Source of the DNA: Bordetella parapertussis
GTDB taxonomy: Bacteria > Pseudomonadota > Gammaproteobacteria > Burkholderiales > Burkholderiaceae_C
NCBI GenBank assembly: GCA_945900685.1
Contig: CAMDJS010000042.1
Coordinates: forward strand, 1-15,368
Direction: 5' to 3'
DNA length: 15,368 nucleotides
The position numbers and the translations under genes were made by a program. The notes beneath the pieces are model-generated. The model made no database searches, was not told the DNA's origin, and was given only the letters and a program-made list of their open reading frames with translations. Shown piece after piece: positions 6,933 through 13,631 of the stretch. Numbering within the stretch: the first letter of the stretch is position 1; each line of letters starts with the position of its first letter.

Positions 6933-8189
6933 TCAACCGCCCCAATCAACCAGAAACGGAAGTGCGCCGTAACGTCCCATCAAATACCCGCGTTCAAGCG
7001 CTTCATTTTTGCGAGGACTGAAATCTGACAAGGGGTAAAGTTTTGAAGCCTGGTCTCGGTCTTTCTCTACAAACCAAATTTGATCGCGCCGGAATAAATC
7101 CGAATCCAACAATGAGGTGTCATGGGTCGTGAAAATTAACTGCGCTCCCTTTTTGTTGACCATGGGATTCTGAAAAAGCTCCACCAGTCGGCGCACCAAC
7201 AGCGGATGCAAGCTGCTGTCCAACTCATCGACCACCAGCACCATTCCCTTGTCCAGAATATCCAGCACCGGCCCCGTCAGAAAAAGCAGATTGCGGGTTC
7301 CCATGGATTCATCACCCAAGCTGAAAACCGCTTTGCCTTGGTCGGTGACGTGATGAAACAGCAACTCGTTCACTTCTTGCTCTTCGCTGCGAACCTCTGT
7401 TTTCCCTGCCGCCATATCAAAATGAACCGCTTGGCCCGACACCTTGCGGGTCACCACTTCGATGTCAGATATGCTGATATCGGCGGAAGTCAAAAAGTCG
7501 CAGATTGCGCGCTTGCCATCAGGCTTACGCAGCATCTCAACCGAGAAATGCTGACCCAGGGGGGTAATTTCATTGAAGATGGCCAGTTGGTTCACAAACC
7601 ACGCAAACACCGGCTGCAGTTGCTCACTATTGAGTTGTACCGCCATGGACAGGAACAGCGCGTTGGGACGCGTCGCGCCCTCCCAAACAGATTTTGCCCC
7701 CTTGAGACCAGCACCAAAATCGTAGATGTCCTTGCCGCTTGCATCATCGTAATGACGCACAAACCATTGCTGCGGCTTAAACGCCTTGTAAACAAGCAGA
7801 TATTCCCGGGTGATTCGCTGTGGCGTGAGCTCAAAGCCGTATTGGTACCGGACTCCATCGAGAACGAACGAAACGTCAAACTCTGTTGGCTGAGCTACCG
7901 ATGCGGCTTCAAACCGAAATGGCTGAACGTTAAACGTCTGGCCTGGCTGCATCACAGAAGCCGACTCAGCCACGACGCCGCGCATGTACTGCAATGCCTT
8001 GATGAGGTTGGATTTGCCACCCGCATTTGGCCCATAAATGGCTAGGCTGCGAAGGAGTGTCGGGGCAGCCTTGATGCCCGATGGCATGGTATTGAGCGCT
8101 TGCAGTGACTTGTCCTTGGCCGCAACCAGGCTCAGGGTCTGCTCATCTCGCAATGAGCGGAAGTTTGTGACTCTGAAGTCAAGCAGCAT
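6933..8189 (-). CDS. rloA: RloA-like ABC/AAA-type ATPase (AbiLi-type)
   Basis: A 418-residue AAA_15/AAA_21-type ATPase related to the ABC/SMC/RecF group. It opens with the typical MLLDFRVTNFRSLRDEQTLSL. The Walker A motif is GPNAGGKS (53-60), a signature-like SMGTRN occupies 295-300, Walker B is MVLVVDELDSSLHP (316-329; Asp321, Glu322), and TTHDTSLLD (354-362) contains the switch histidine His356. The 240 residues between Walker A and the signature are the family-specific insert where a sensing role would reside (inference). In RloAB/AbiL-like systems such an ATPase is thought to control the partner effector. GAGGG lies a few bases before the ATG at 8189. The 140-base upstream region is AT-rich, unlike the flanking genes. 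Confidence 0.9.
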   Translation of the reverse strand: MLLDFRVTNFRSLRDEQTLSLVAAKDKSLQALNTMPSGIKAAPTLLRSLAIYGPNAGGKSNLIKALQYMRGVVAESASVMQPGQTFNVQPFRFEAASVAQPTEFDVSFVLDGVRYQYGFELTPQRITREYLLVYKAFKPQQWFVRHYDDASGKDIYDFGAGLKGAKSVWEGATRPNALFLSMAVQLNSEQLQPVFAWFVNQLAIFNEITPLGQHFSVEMLRKPDGKRAICDFLTSADISISDIEVVTRKVSGQAVHFDMAAGKTEVRSEEQEVNELLFHHVTDQGKAVFSLGDESMGTRNLLFLTGPVLDILDKGMVLVVDELDSSLHPLLVRRLVELFQNPMVNKKGAQLIFTTHDTSLLDSDLFRRDQIWFVEKDRDQASKLYPLSDFSPRKNEALERGYLMGRYGALPFLVDWGG

Positions 8190-8253
8190 AAAACCCTCTA
8201 TATTCGTTAAAATAAAATGCTATTTTGCACTACTTTCGCAAAAAATCAATTTA

Positions 8254-8277
8254 TTTAAGGATCTAACCCCATTTAAA
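8254..8277. repeat. Degenerate AT-flanked palindrome upstream of rloA
   Basis: TTTAAGG (8254-8260) and CCCCATTTAAA (8267-8277) form an imperfect inverted repeat around ATCTAA, with two extra bases in the right arm. On the - strand the core reads GGGGTTAGATCC, recalling the GGGGACAGACCCC palindrome at 4394-4418. It could be a decayed copy of the same element or a chance AT-rich structure. Confidence 0.3.
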
Positions 8278-8287
8278 AACAATATAT

Positions 8288-8300
8288 CGACTGTGAGTCG
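8288..8300 (-). terminator. Weak candidate terminator after the methionine synthase gene
   Basis: CGACT and AGTCG form a 5-base-pair stem with a 3-base loop, 29 bases past the stop of the methionine synthase gene. On the - strand a TTTTT run follows only after about eight bases. The stem is short and the T-run displaced, so function is doubtful, but nothing better is visible before rloA. Confidence 0.25.
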
Positions 8301-8329
8301 TTATTTAACTGTTTTCTGCCGCCCAGCCA

Positions 8330-9358
8330 TCACATCCGCGCCCTAGCCAACGCCGCACCCTTCGCCAACGCCTCCAACTTTTTCAACGCCACTTCTCTGC
8401 TCATCGGTGCCAGGCCGCAATTGGTGCAAGGAAACAATCTGTCCTTGTTCACAAACTTCAGCGCTTTGCCAATGGTGTCGGCCACTTCCTCGGGCGTTTC
8501 AATCGTGTCTGACGCGACATCGATCACACCGACCATCACGTCCTTGCCTTCCAAGAGCGCTATCAAATCCATGGGCACGTGCGAATGGAAACATTCCAAA
8601 CTCACTTGGTCAATGCTGCTTTTGGCCAGCGCCGGGAATATTTTTTCGTACTGTCGCCATTCATGGCCCAGCGTGTTTTTCCAATCCACGTTGGCTTGGA
8701 TGCCGTAGCCATAGCAAATATGAACGGCAGTGGTGCAAGTCAAACCCTGGGCCGCACGCTCCAGCGCTTTCACGCCCCAATCGGCGGCCTCTTCCATGTA
8801 CACATTGAATGCAGGTTCATCAAACTGAATGATGTCCACGCCGTCGGCTTGCAAAGCCAGCGCTTCTTGGTTCAATAACTCGGCAAACGCCATCGCCATT
8901 TTGATGCGGCCATCAACGCCCTCGCCGTAAAAACGGTCGGCCACGGTGTCGACAATCGTCATCGGGCCGGGCAAGGTGAATTTGATTTTTTTCTTGGTGT
9001 GCGCACGCAGTAACTGCGCTTCCATGGCGTGCACACGGCCTTTGAGTTTCAAGGCTGACACCACTTGCGGCACCATGGCGTCATAGCGGTTGTTGCGAAT
9101 GCCCATCTTCACTTTGTTCTCGAAGTCAATGCCCTCGACCTGCTCTAAAAAACCATGCACAAAATGCTGCCGCGCCTGCTCGCCATCGCCGATGATGTCC
9201 AAGCCTGCGTCTTCTTGCGCTTTGATCCACAACAGCGTGGCGTCGGCTTTGGCTTGACGCAGCGCGTCGCCCTCGGCCTTCCACTGCGGCCAGAGTTTTT
9301 GTGTTTCGGCCAGCCATTCGGGTTTGGGCAGGCTGCCCGCGATTGAGGTTGCAAACAT
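8330..9358 (-). CDS. Core-MetE cobalamin-independent methionine synthase (MesD-like)
   Basis: A 342-residue protein equal to the C-terminal catalytic barrel of MetE, lacking the N-terminal folate-binding half of full-length MetE (about 750 residues). The zinc/homocysteine site is visible: His213 and Cys215 (VHICYGYG), Glu255 (SLEC) and Cys314 (CTNCGLAPM). IIQFDEPAFNVY (176-187) is the conserved substrate strand, and AGSLPKPEW near the N terminus is typical of this group. Such 'core' enzymes make methionine from homocysteine with a methyl donor other than methyl-tetrahydrofolate polyglutamate. The sequence looks most like the aerobic MesD group, which is known to need a DUF1852 (MesX) partner; no such gene is in this window. 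GGAG lies 8 bases before the ATG at 9358. It follows the flavin oxidoreductase gene after 22 bases, suggesting an operon. Confidence 0.85.
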   Translation of the reverse strand: MFATSIAGSLPKPEWLAETQKLWPQWKAEGDALRQAKADATLLWIKAQEDAGLDIIGDGEQARQHFVHGFLEQVEGIDFENKVKMGIRNNRYDAMVPQVVSALKLKGRVHAMEAQLLRAHTKKKIKFTLPGPMTIVDTVADRFYGEGVDGRIKMAMAFAELLNQEALALQADGVDIIQFDEPAFNVYMEEAADWGVKALERAAQGLTCTTAVHICYGYGIQANVDWKNTLGHEWRQYEKIFPALAKSSIDQVSLECFHSHVPMDLIALLEGKDVMVGVIDVASDTIETPEEVADTIGKALKFVNKDRLFPCTNCGLAPMSREVALKKLEALAKGAALARARM

Positions 9359-9380
9359 GAAAGTCTCCGTTTTAAAAATA

Positions 9381-10430
9381 TCAGACCAATGCGGTCTCGG
9401 GTGTGTCCTGCACGCGTGTGGTTAAATTAAACACTTGGGACAGCAACTCGAACGAACGCAGTTGCACTTGCGGGTCGTGCACCCAAGTGCAGACCACCAA
9501 TTCGTCAAGCTCCAATCGCGCCGCCAGTGCTCGCATTTTGTCGGCGGCTTGTGTGGCTGTGCCCACCAAGGCATCGTCGCGCATGGCTTCAATCGCGGCG
9601 GCGTCTTGCGGGCTCAAATCTGCCACCGCCATGTCGGGCGGCAACAATGCGGTCACCCTGCCCCGGTTGCGCTCCAAGCGCCAGCGCGCGCGGCTTTGAA
9701 ACTGGAACCAAGCTTGTTCTTCGGTGTCTGCAGCCAGCGCAGACACGCAAATGGTGGCTTGCGGTTTGTCCAAATACGCGCTGGGTTTGAAATGGCTGCG
9801 GTACATCTCCAAAGCCTGTTCGCAGCCGACACCGTCACTGAAAAAGTACGCGAACGCATACGGCAAACCCAAGTGTGCGGCGAGTTGCGCGCCGTAGTTG
9901 GAACTTCCCAATATCCAAAGCGCAGGCGTGGTGTTGCTGGTGGGTTGAGCGATCACGCCATGCCCCGGGTGACCCGCTGGAAAATCATGGTTGCTGACCC
10001 AAGCTTGCAATTCCATCACCTGCTGCGGAAAACGCTCGGACGCATAACGGTCCGGGTTGAGCAATTGCGATGTGCGCCCGTCACTGCCGGGTGCGCGACC
10101 CAGACCCAGGTCTATGCGCCCGGGCGCCAGTGCGTCCAACACGCGAAATTGTTCGGCTACTTTGAAAGGCGCGTAATGCGGCAACATGACACCGGCGCTG
10201 CCCAAACGTATGCGCGTGGTGCGCGCGGCAATCGCCGCCAATAAAACCTCGGGCGCGGTGCCCGCGATGCTGGGCAAATTGTGGTGTTCACTGACCCAAA
10301 AACGGTCGTAACCCCATTCCTCACAACGCTGCGCCAAGGCCAGCGTCTGGCGTATGGAGGCATCTTGCGGTTGCCCGTAAGACACCACCGACTGATCGAG
10401 CACCGAGAGTTTCAACATAGGTTTCATCAT
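9381..10430 (-). CDS. LLM-class flavin-dependent oxidoreductase (MsnO8/YhbW-like)
   Basis: A luciferase-like monooxygenase of about 349 residues, cytoplasmic, using reduced FMN and O2. Family landmarks include KLSVLDQS at the N terminus, WVSEHHN (45-51), LGSAGVMLPHYAPFKVAEQF (76-95) and GLGRAPGSD (109-117), the pattern of the bacterial YhbW/MsnO8 subgroup, whose substrates are mostly unknown. The start is uncertain: tandem ATGs lie at 10430 and 10427, another at 10418, and the frame opens at a TTG at 10451; none has a good Shine-Dalgarno. Homology would fit 10418 or 10430. It is the first gene of a likely operon with the core-MetE gene 22 bases downstream, so a role in sulfur or methyl metabolism is a fair guess, not more. 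It is divergent from the BLUF gene. Confidence 0.85.
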   Translation of the reverse strand: MMKPMLKLSVLDQSVVSYGQPQDASIRQTLALAQRCEEWGYDRFWVSEHHNLPSIAGTAPEVLLAAIAARTTRIRLGSAGVMLPHYAPFKVAEQFRVLDALAPGRIDLGLGRAPGSDGRTSQLLNPDRYASERFPQQVMELQAWVSNHDFPAGHPGHGVIAQPTSNTTPALWILGSSNYGAQLAAHLGLPYAFAYFFSDGVGCEQALEMYRSHFKPSAYLDKPQATICVSALAADTEEQAWFQFQSRARWRLERNRGRVTALLPPDMAVADLSPQDAAAIEAMRDDALVGTATQAADKMRALAARLELDELVVCTWVHDPQVQLRSFELLSQVFNLTTRVQDTPETALV

Positions 10431-10585
10431 ACGCAAGCAGTTTCTCTGCAAATTCAGGTGAATCGATCCCTTTGACAGTTATTTTTCTAAGGGGTTTCCT
10501 GCCCTCAAACCCGACTCAATTTCACTTACCATGCGTCATTGCAGCGGAAGCTTCATTTCTTGTTGGGATGTCAAAGGAGTTATCC

Positions 10586-11008
10586 ATGCTGGTTCGAATT
10601 TTTTACATCAGCCGCAGTGCCGGACCGCAAACCAGTGTGGTCACGGGTTCAATTCTCAAAACGGCCATGGGCTTTAACTTGGTCAACCAAATCACTGGCG
10701 TGCTTTGTCAGGGCGACGGTTTTTTTCTGCAAATGCTCGAAGGCGAGCGCAGCGTTATCAATCAACTGTATGCGCGTATCGTGCGGGACTCGCGCCACAA
10801 AGATGTGGAGTTGATCAAATATGAAGAAGTCAGCCAAAGAAAATACAAACAATGGTCCATGGCATTGATTGACTTGTCAGACACCGACCCGATGGTGGTC
10901 ATGCAACACCCAGAGTTTGATCCCTACTCCGCTAGCAGCGAAACTTTGGAGCAGCAAATTGACGAATGGATCAGCAGCGGCAAGCCTATCCAAAACCCTG
11001 CCAATTGA
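10586..11008 (+). CDS. Single-domain BLUF blue-light photoreceptor
   Basis: A 140-residue protein consisting of an FAD-binding BLUF domain (about 1-94) and a short helical C-terminal tail, the layout of PixD-like BLUF proteins. The photocycle residues fall at exactly AppA-like spacings: Tyr7 (IFYISR), Asn31, Gln49 in FFLQMLEGE, and Trp90 with Met92 in QWSMAL. ITGVLCQG (36-43) is the other hallmark. Blue light rearranges the Tyr-Gln hydrogen bonds; with no fused output domain the signal must pass to a partner, unknown here. The ATG at 10586 is supported by AAAGGAG (10573-10579) six bases upstream; the frame extends 38 codons further without homology. It converges on the acyl-CoA ligase with a 9-base gap. 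Confidence 0.94.
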   Translation: MLVRIFYISRSAGPQTSVVTGSILKTAMGFNLVNQITGVLCQGDGFFLQMLEGERSVINQLYARIVRDSRHKDVELIKYEEVSQRKYKQWSMALIDLSDTDPMVVMQHPEFDPYSASSETLEQQIDEWISSGKPIQNPAN

Positions 11009-11017
11009 AGAGCAGAC

Positions 11018-12739
11018 TCAAACACCTTTGGCCATTTCCGCTTCTTGCAAACTGCGCCACATGACTTTGCCGCTGCCGCTTTTAGGTAATGCGTCAATGA
11101 ACTCAATCAACCTAGGCGCTTTGTAAACCGCCATGTTCTCGCGGCACCAAGCCAGAATGTCTTGTTCGTTGACCTGTTCCGCATGGGATTGGCGCAGCAC
11201 GACAAACGCCTTGACGGTTTCGCCACGGTAACTGTCGCGCGCTGACACCACGCAAGCTTCTTGTATGGCGGGATGGCGAAACATCAGGGCCTCGACTTCG
11301 GCGGGCCAGACTTTGAAGCCCGATGCGTTGATCATGCGCTTGAGCCGGTCGGTGATGAAGAAATAGCCCTCCTCGTCCACATGGCCGAGGTCGCCCGAGC
11401 GAAAATAGCGTTGCCCTTCAAACTGCATGAACGCGGCTTCGGTGGCATCCGGCCTTTGCCAATAGCCGTCAAACACTTGCGGGCCGCGCATGATGATTTC
11501 TCCCTGCTCGCACACCGCCGCTTCTTGTAATGTGTCCGGGTTGATGACACGCGCATCCACACCGACAAATGGAATACCCAGACATTGTTGTTTAGGTCGG
11601 TCTGGCGGGTTGCTGTGCGATGGCGCAGCTGTTTCGGTCAAGCCATAGCCTTCGACATAACGCAAGCCATACAAGTCCAGCAAACGCTGCGCCACCGCTT
11701 GCGGCATGGCCGCACCGCCGCCACCGATGGCGATCAAAGAGGTCAAATCGTATTGGTCAAATGTGGGACTGCCCAGCAAATCGATCACCATGGTGGGAAT
11801 ATTGGTCCAATGGGTGATGCGTCTTTTGGAGATCAAATGCCCGGCATAGTCGCGGTCCCAGCGCGGCATCAACACGATGGTTGCGCCTGCATAAATGGAT
11901 GTGTGCATCACGGCCACCATGCCGGTGATATGAAACATGGGCACCACACACAAAGCGATGTTTTCTTGCGTGGCGTTGTGCCAGACAGCCGCCGACATGG
12001 CGTTGTGCATGATGCTGCGGTGCGGGTGCACACAGCCTTTGGGTAAACCGGTGGTGCCGCTGGTATAGGGCAACACGGCCAAGTCATCTGGCTTCACCGT
12101 GTACGCAGGTGCATCCAGCTTCTGGGACAAAACGGCCTGCCACTCATGAACTTTGCCGCCCGCAAGCGCAGGTGTTTCATGCGTAGCTGTCAACCAGGAT
12201 TGCCAACTGTGCGGCCATAGTTCAGACAATTGTTGTTGCGGATCAAAGGCGTCTGCATACTGCGTGACAAGCAGATGTTGCAAACCCTCAGCACCAACTT
12301 GCGCATTGGCGGTTGCCATGAATGGCGCCAGATCTGCCGTGGTGATAGCAACCCGCGCACCCGCATCGGTGATGTAATGTTCCAGCTCTTTGGCTCGGTT
12401 CATCGGATTGACGGGCACCACCACAGCGTTAGCGCGCAATATGCCAAAGTGAGCAACCACCCATTGCGGGCAGTTTTGCATATAGAGCAACACCCTGTCG
12501 CCTTTTTTAACGCCCAGACAAGCAAGCCATGCAGCGATTCGCAGCGCTTGCTCCGCCAGTTGAAGGTAACTCGTGCGGCTGCCCAAAAACACCAATGCAT
12601 CTTTGTCCGGAAACCGGCGCGCGCTGATATCGAGGTTGTCCCACAAAGTGGTGTGTGCAGGCGTCAAATGGTGCGGCACGCGTTGCGGCCAATGGGCGTA
12701 GTGAGGTTTCATGTTTGCCAAGACTAACGGCAGGGACAT
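11018..12739 (-). CDS. Acyl-CoA ligase, AMP-forming (long-chain fatty-acid type)
   Basis: A 573-residue ANL-superfamily enzyme that activates a carboxylic acid to an acyl-adenylate and then to the CoA thioester. The motifs are YTSGTTGLPKG (225-235, ATP-binding loop), YGLTET (365-370), YFRSGDLG (445-452), RLKRMINASGFKVWPAEVE (465-483, hinge and A8) and PKSGSGK (552-558) with the adenylation lysine Lys558. No signal peptide or membrane segment is evident. The acyl-binding pocket resembles medium/long-chain FadD-like ligases by overall similarity, but the substrate is not decidable from sequence. The start is uncertain: ATG at 12739 is used here, and an ATG at 12712 (giving MKPHYAHWPQR) fits the usual N terminus of relatives as well. 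Neither has a clear ribosome-binding site. It stands alone, convergent with the BLUF gene. Confidence 0.9.
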   Translation of the reverse strand: MSLPLVLANMKPHYAHWPQRVPHHLTPAHTTLWDNLDISARRFPDKDALVFLGSRTSYLQLAEQALRIAAWLACLGVKKGDRVLLYMQNCPQWVVAHFGILRANAVVVPVNPMNRAKELEHYITDAGARVAITTADLAPFMATANAQVGAEGLQHLLVTQYADAFDPQQQLSELWPHSWQSWLTATHETPALAGGKVHEWQAVLSQKLDAPAYTVKPDDLAVLPYTSGTTGLPKGCVHPHRSIMHNAMSAAVWHNATQENIALCVVPMFHITGMVAVMHTSIYAGATIVLMPRWDRDYAGHLISKRRITHWTNIPTMVIDLLGSPTFDQYDLTSLIAIGGGGAAMPQAVAQRLLDLYGLRYVEGYGLTETAAPSHSNPPDRPKQQCLGIPFVGVDARVINPDTLQEAAVCEQGEIIMRGPQVFDGYWQRPDATEAAFMQFEGQRYFRSGDLGHVDEEGYFFITDRLKRMINASGFKVWPAEVEALMFRHPAIQEACVVSARDSYRGETVKAFVVLRQSHAEQVNEQDILAWCRENMAVYKAPRLIEFIDALPKSGSGKVMWRSLQEAEMAKGV

Positions 12740-12831
12740 GAACTGGCAAGAGTGAACCTACTGACCTCTAGTCGCCAATGGCTCAGTACGCTCTCGCTGC
12801 AACCGCCATCACTTTGCTGATTGCCATTGTT

Positions 12832-13470
12832 TCAGGCGATATCGAGTTGTATGGCGGGTTTTTTGGCGTGGGTGCGCAAACTCAGCATGGCTTGGAAATA
12901 GCCTTTGAGCCAGCCCATATCGACCGGTTTCTGTAACACATGCGTGCCCGGCGGTAATTCACCATAAGCCTTTATGTCCTCTTCACTCAAGCCGGTGATG
13001 ACAATCACCGCCAAGTGGGCATATTGGGGATGGGCGCTGAGTTGTCGCAGCATTTCCACGCCGTCGATGCCGGGCATGCGCAAGTCGGTGATCAGCACCT
13101 GTGAATTGACCAAGGAAATATCGAGCAAGGCCTCGATGGCAGACGCCTGCAGAATCGCGTCTAGGGGCAAGTCCCATTCATCGAAATGCGCCTGGTACAT
13201 GGCGCGGGTGTTGTCGTCGTCTTCCACCACCATGACCTTGAGGTAATGGCCACTGTGGTTTTGCGCTTTGGGGGATAAATTGGCGCGGTTTTGATATTGG
13301 TAAATGGACTCGATCGAGATACGCCGATGCCCGCCTTGAGTTTTCCAGGCGATGAGTTCATTTTTTTCAACCAGAGATTGGATGGAACCGACTGACAAAT
13401 TGAGTAATTTGGCAGCGTAGCTGGTTCCGCAATACTCATCAGATGAATCAGGAATTGCTTTGTGGCTCAT
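12832..13470 (-). CDS. Orphan response regulator with N-terminal excisionase/MerR-like HTH and C-terminal REC domain
   Basis: A 212-residue protein. Residues about 13-56 form a winged helix-turn-helix of the excisionase/MerR type (YCGTSYAAKLLNLSVGSIQSLVE, then WKTQGGHRRIS as the wing). A linker (57-76) leads to a receiver domain (77-200) with the acidic pocket Glu83-Asp86, phosphoacceptor Asp129 (LITDLRMPG), Thr159 and Lys181 (LQKPVD). All residues for phosphorylation are present. The order HTH-REC is the reverse of OmpR- or NarL-type regulators. No histidine kinase is encoded nearby, so its partner is unknown. GGAG lies 5 bases before the ATG at 13470. The 161-base upstream region is AT-rich and contains palindromes, suggesting its own promoter and possible autoregulation (inference). 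Confidence 0.88.
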   Translation of the reverse strand: MSHKAIPDSSDEYCGTSYAAKLLNLSVGSIQSLVEKNELIAWKTQGGHRRISIESIYQYQNRANLSPKAQNHSGHYLKVMVVEDDDNTRAMYQAHFDEWDLPLDAILQASAIEALLDISLVNSQVLITDLRMPGIDGVEMLRQLSAHPQYAHLAVIVITGLSEEDIKAYGELPPGTHVLQKPVDMGWLKGYFQAMLSLRTHAKKPAIQLDIA

Positions 13471-13485
13471 GGAGGCTCCGCTGAG

Positions 13486-13500
13486 CTTGGGTTAACCAAG
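13486..13500. repeat. Small palindrome before the response regulator gene
   Basis: CTTGG-GTTAA-CCAAG is a 5-base-arm inverted repeat; removing one G would make a perfect 14-base palindrome. It sits 16 bases upstream of the response-regulator ATG, where a repressor site or leader structure could act. It is unsupported beyond symmetry and position. Confidence 0.25.
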
Positions 13501-13557
13501 AATGATGTTGTTTGTTAAAATGAATATTTTACTTATACATAAATCAAATACATCTTC

Positions 13558-13587
13558 ATTTTATTAAATTTTAAGAATTAATAAAAT
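13558..13587. repeat. Perfect 10-base AT-only inverted repeat between ettA and the response regulator gene
   Basis: ATTTTATTAA (13558-13567) and TTAATAAAAT (13578-13587) are exact reverse complements with a 10-base AT-rich spacer. It lies in the 161-base gene-free stretch between two - strand genes, about 90 bases upstream of the response-regulator start. Possible roles are an upstream promoter element, a nucleoid-protein site or a regulator site; it lacks the GC-rich stem of a terminator. Confidence 0.45.
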
Positions 13588-13631
13588 ATTTCTTGATTTC
13601 CTCAACTGAAACGCTTCAAAGTGTTGCGAAA

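Noticed and set aside
7206..8045. + strand open frame (279 codons) opposite rloA
   Set aside because: The opposite frame has all ATPase motifs in order; this one has none and is a shadow.
8190..8253. Promoter for rloA in the AT-rich region
   Set aside because: Several poor hexamer pairs are possible in such AT-rich DNA and none stands out, so none is annotated.
9435..10244. Long + strand open frame (269 codons) opposite the flavin oxidoreductase
   Set aside because: It is the antisense shadow of a well-supported LLM gene; its translation is low-complexity and basic with no recognisable domain.
10472..10500. TTGACA upstream of the BLUF gene as a promoter
   Set aside because: The -35 hexamer is perfect but no acceptable -10 box lies 16-19 bases downstream (the sequence there is G- and C-rich).
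12783..12827. 14-codon mini-ORF (MAISKVMAVAARAY) on the - strand between the response regulator and the ligase
   Set aside because: No Shine-Dalgarno, no attenuator-like structure or diagnostic codon run; such short frames are expected by chance.
12776..12829. CAATGGC / GCCATTG 7-base inverted repeat after the response regulator gene
   Set aside because: The arms are about 40 bases apart with no T-run, so neither a terminator nor a convincing operator.
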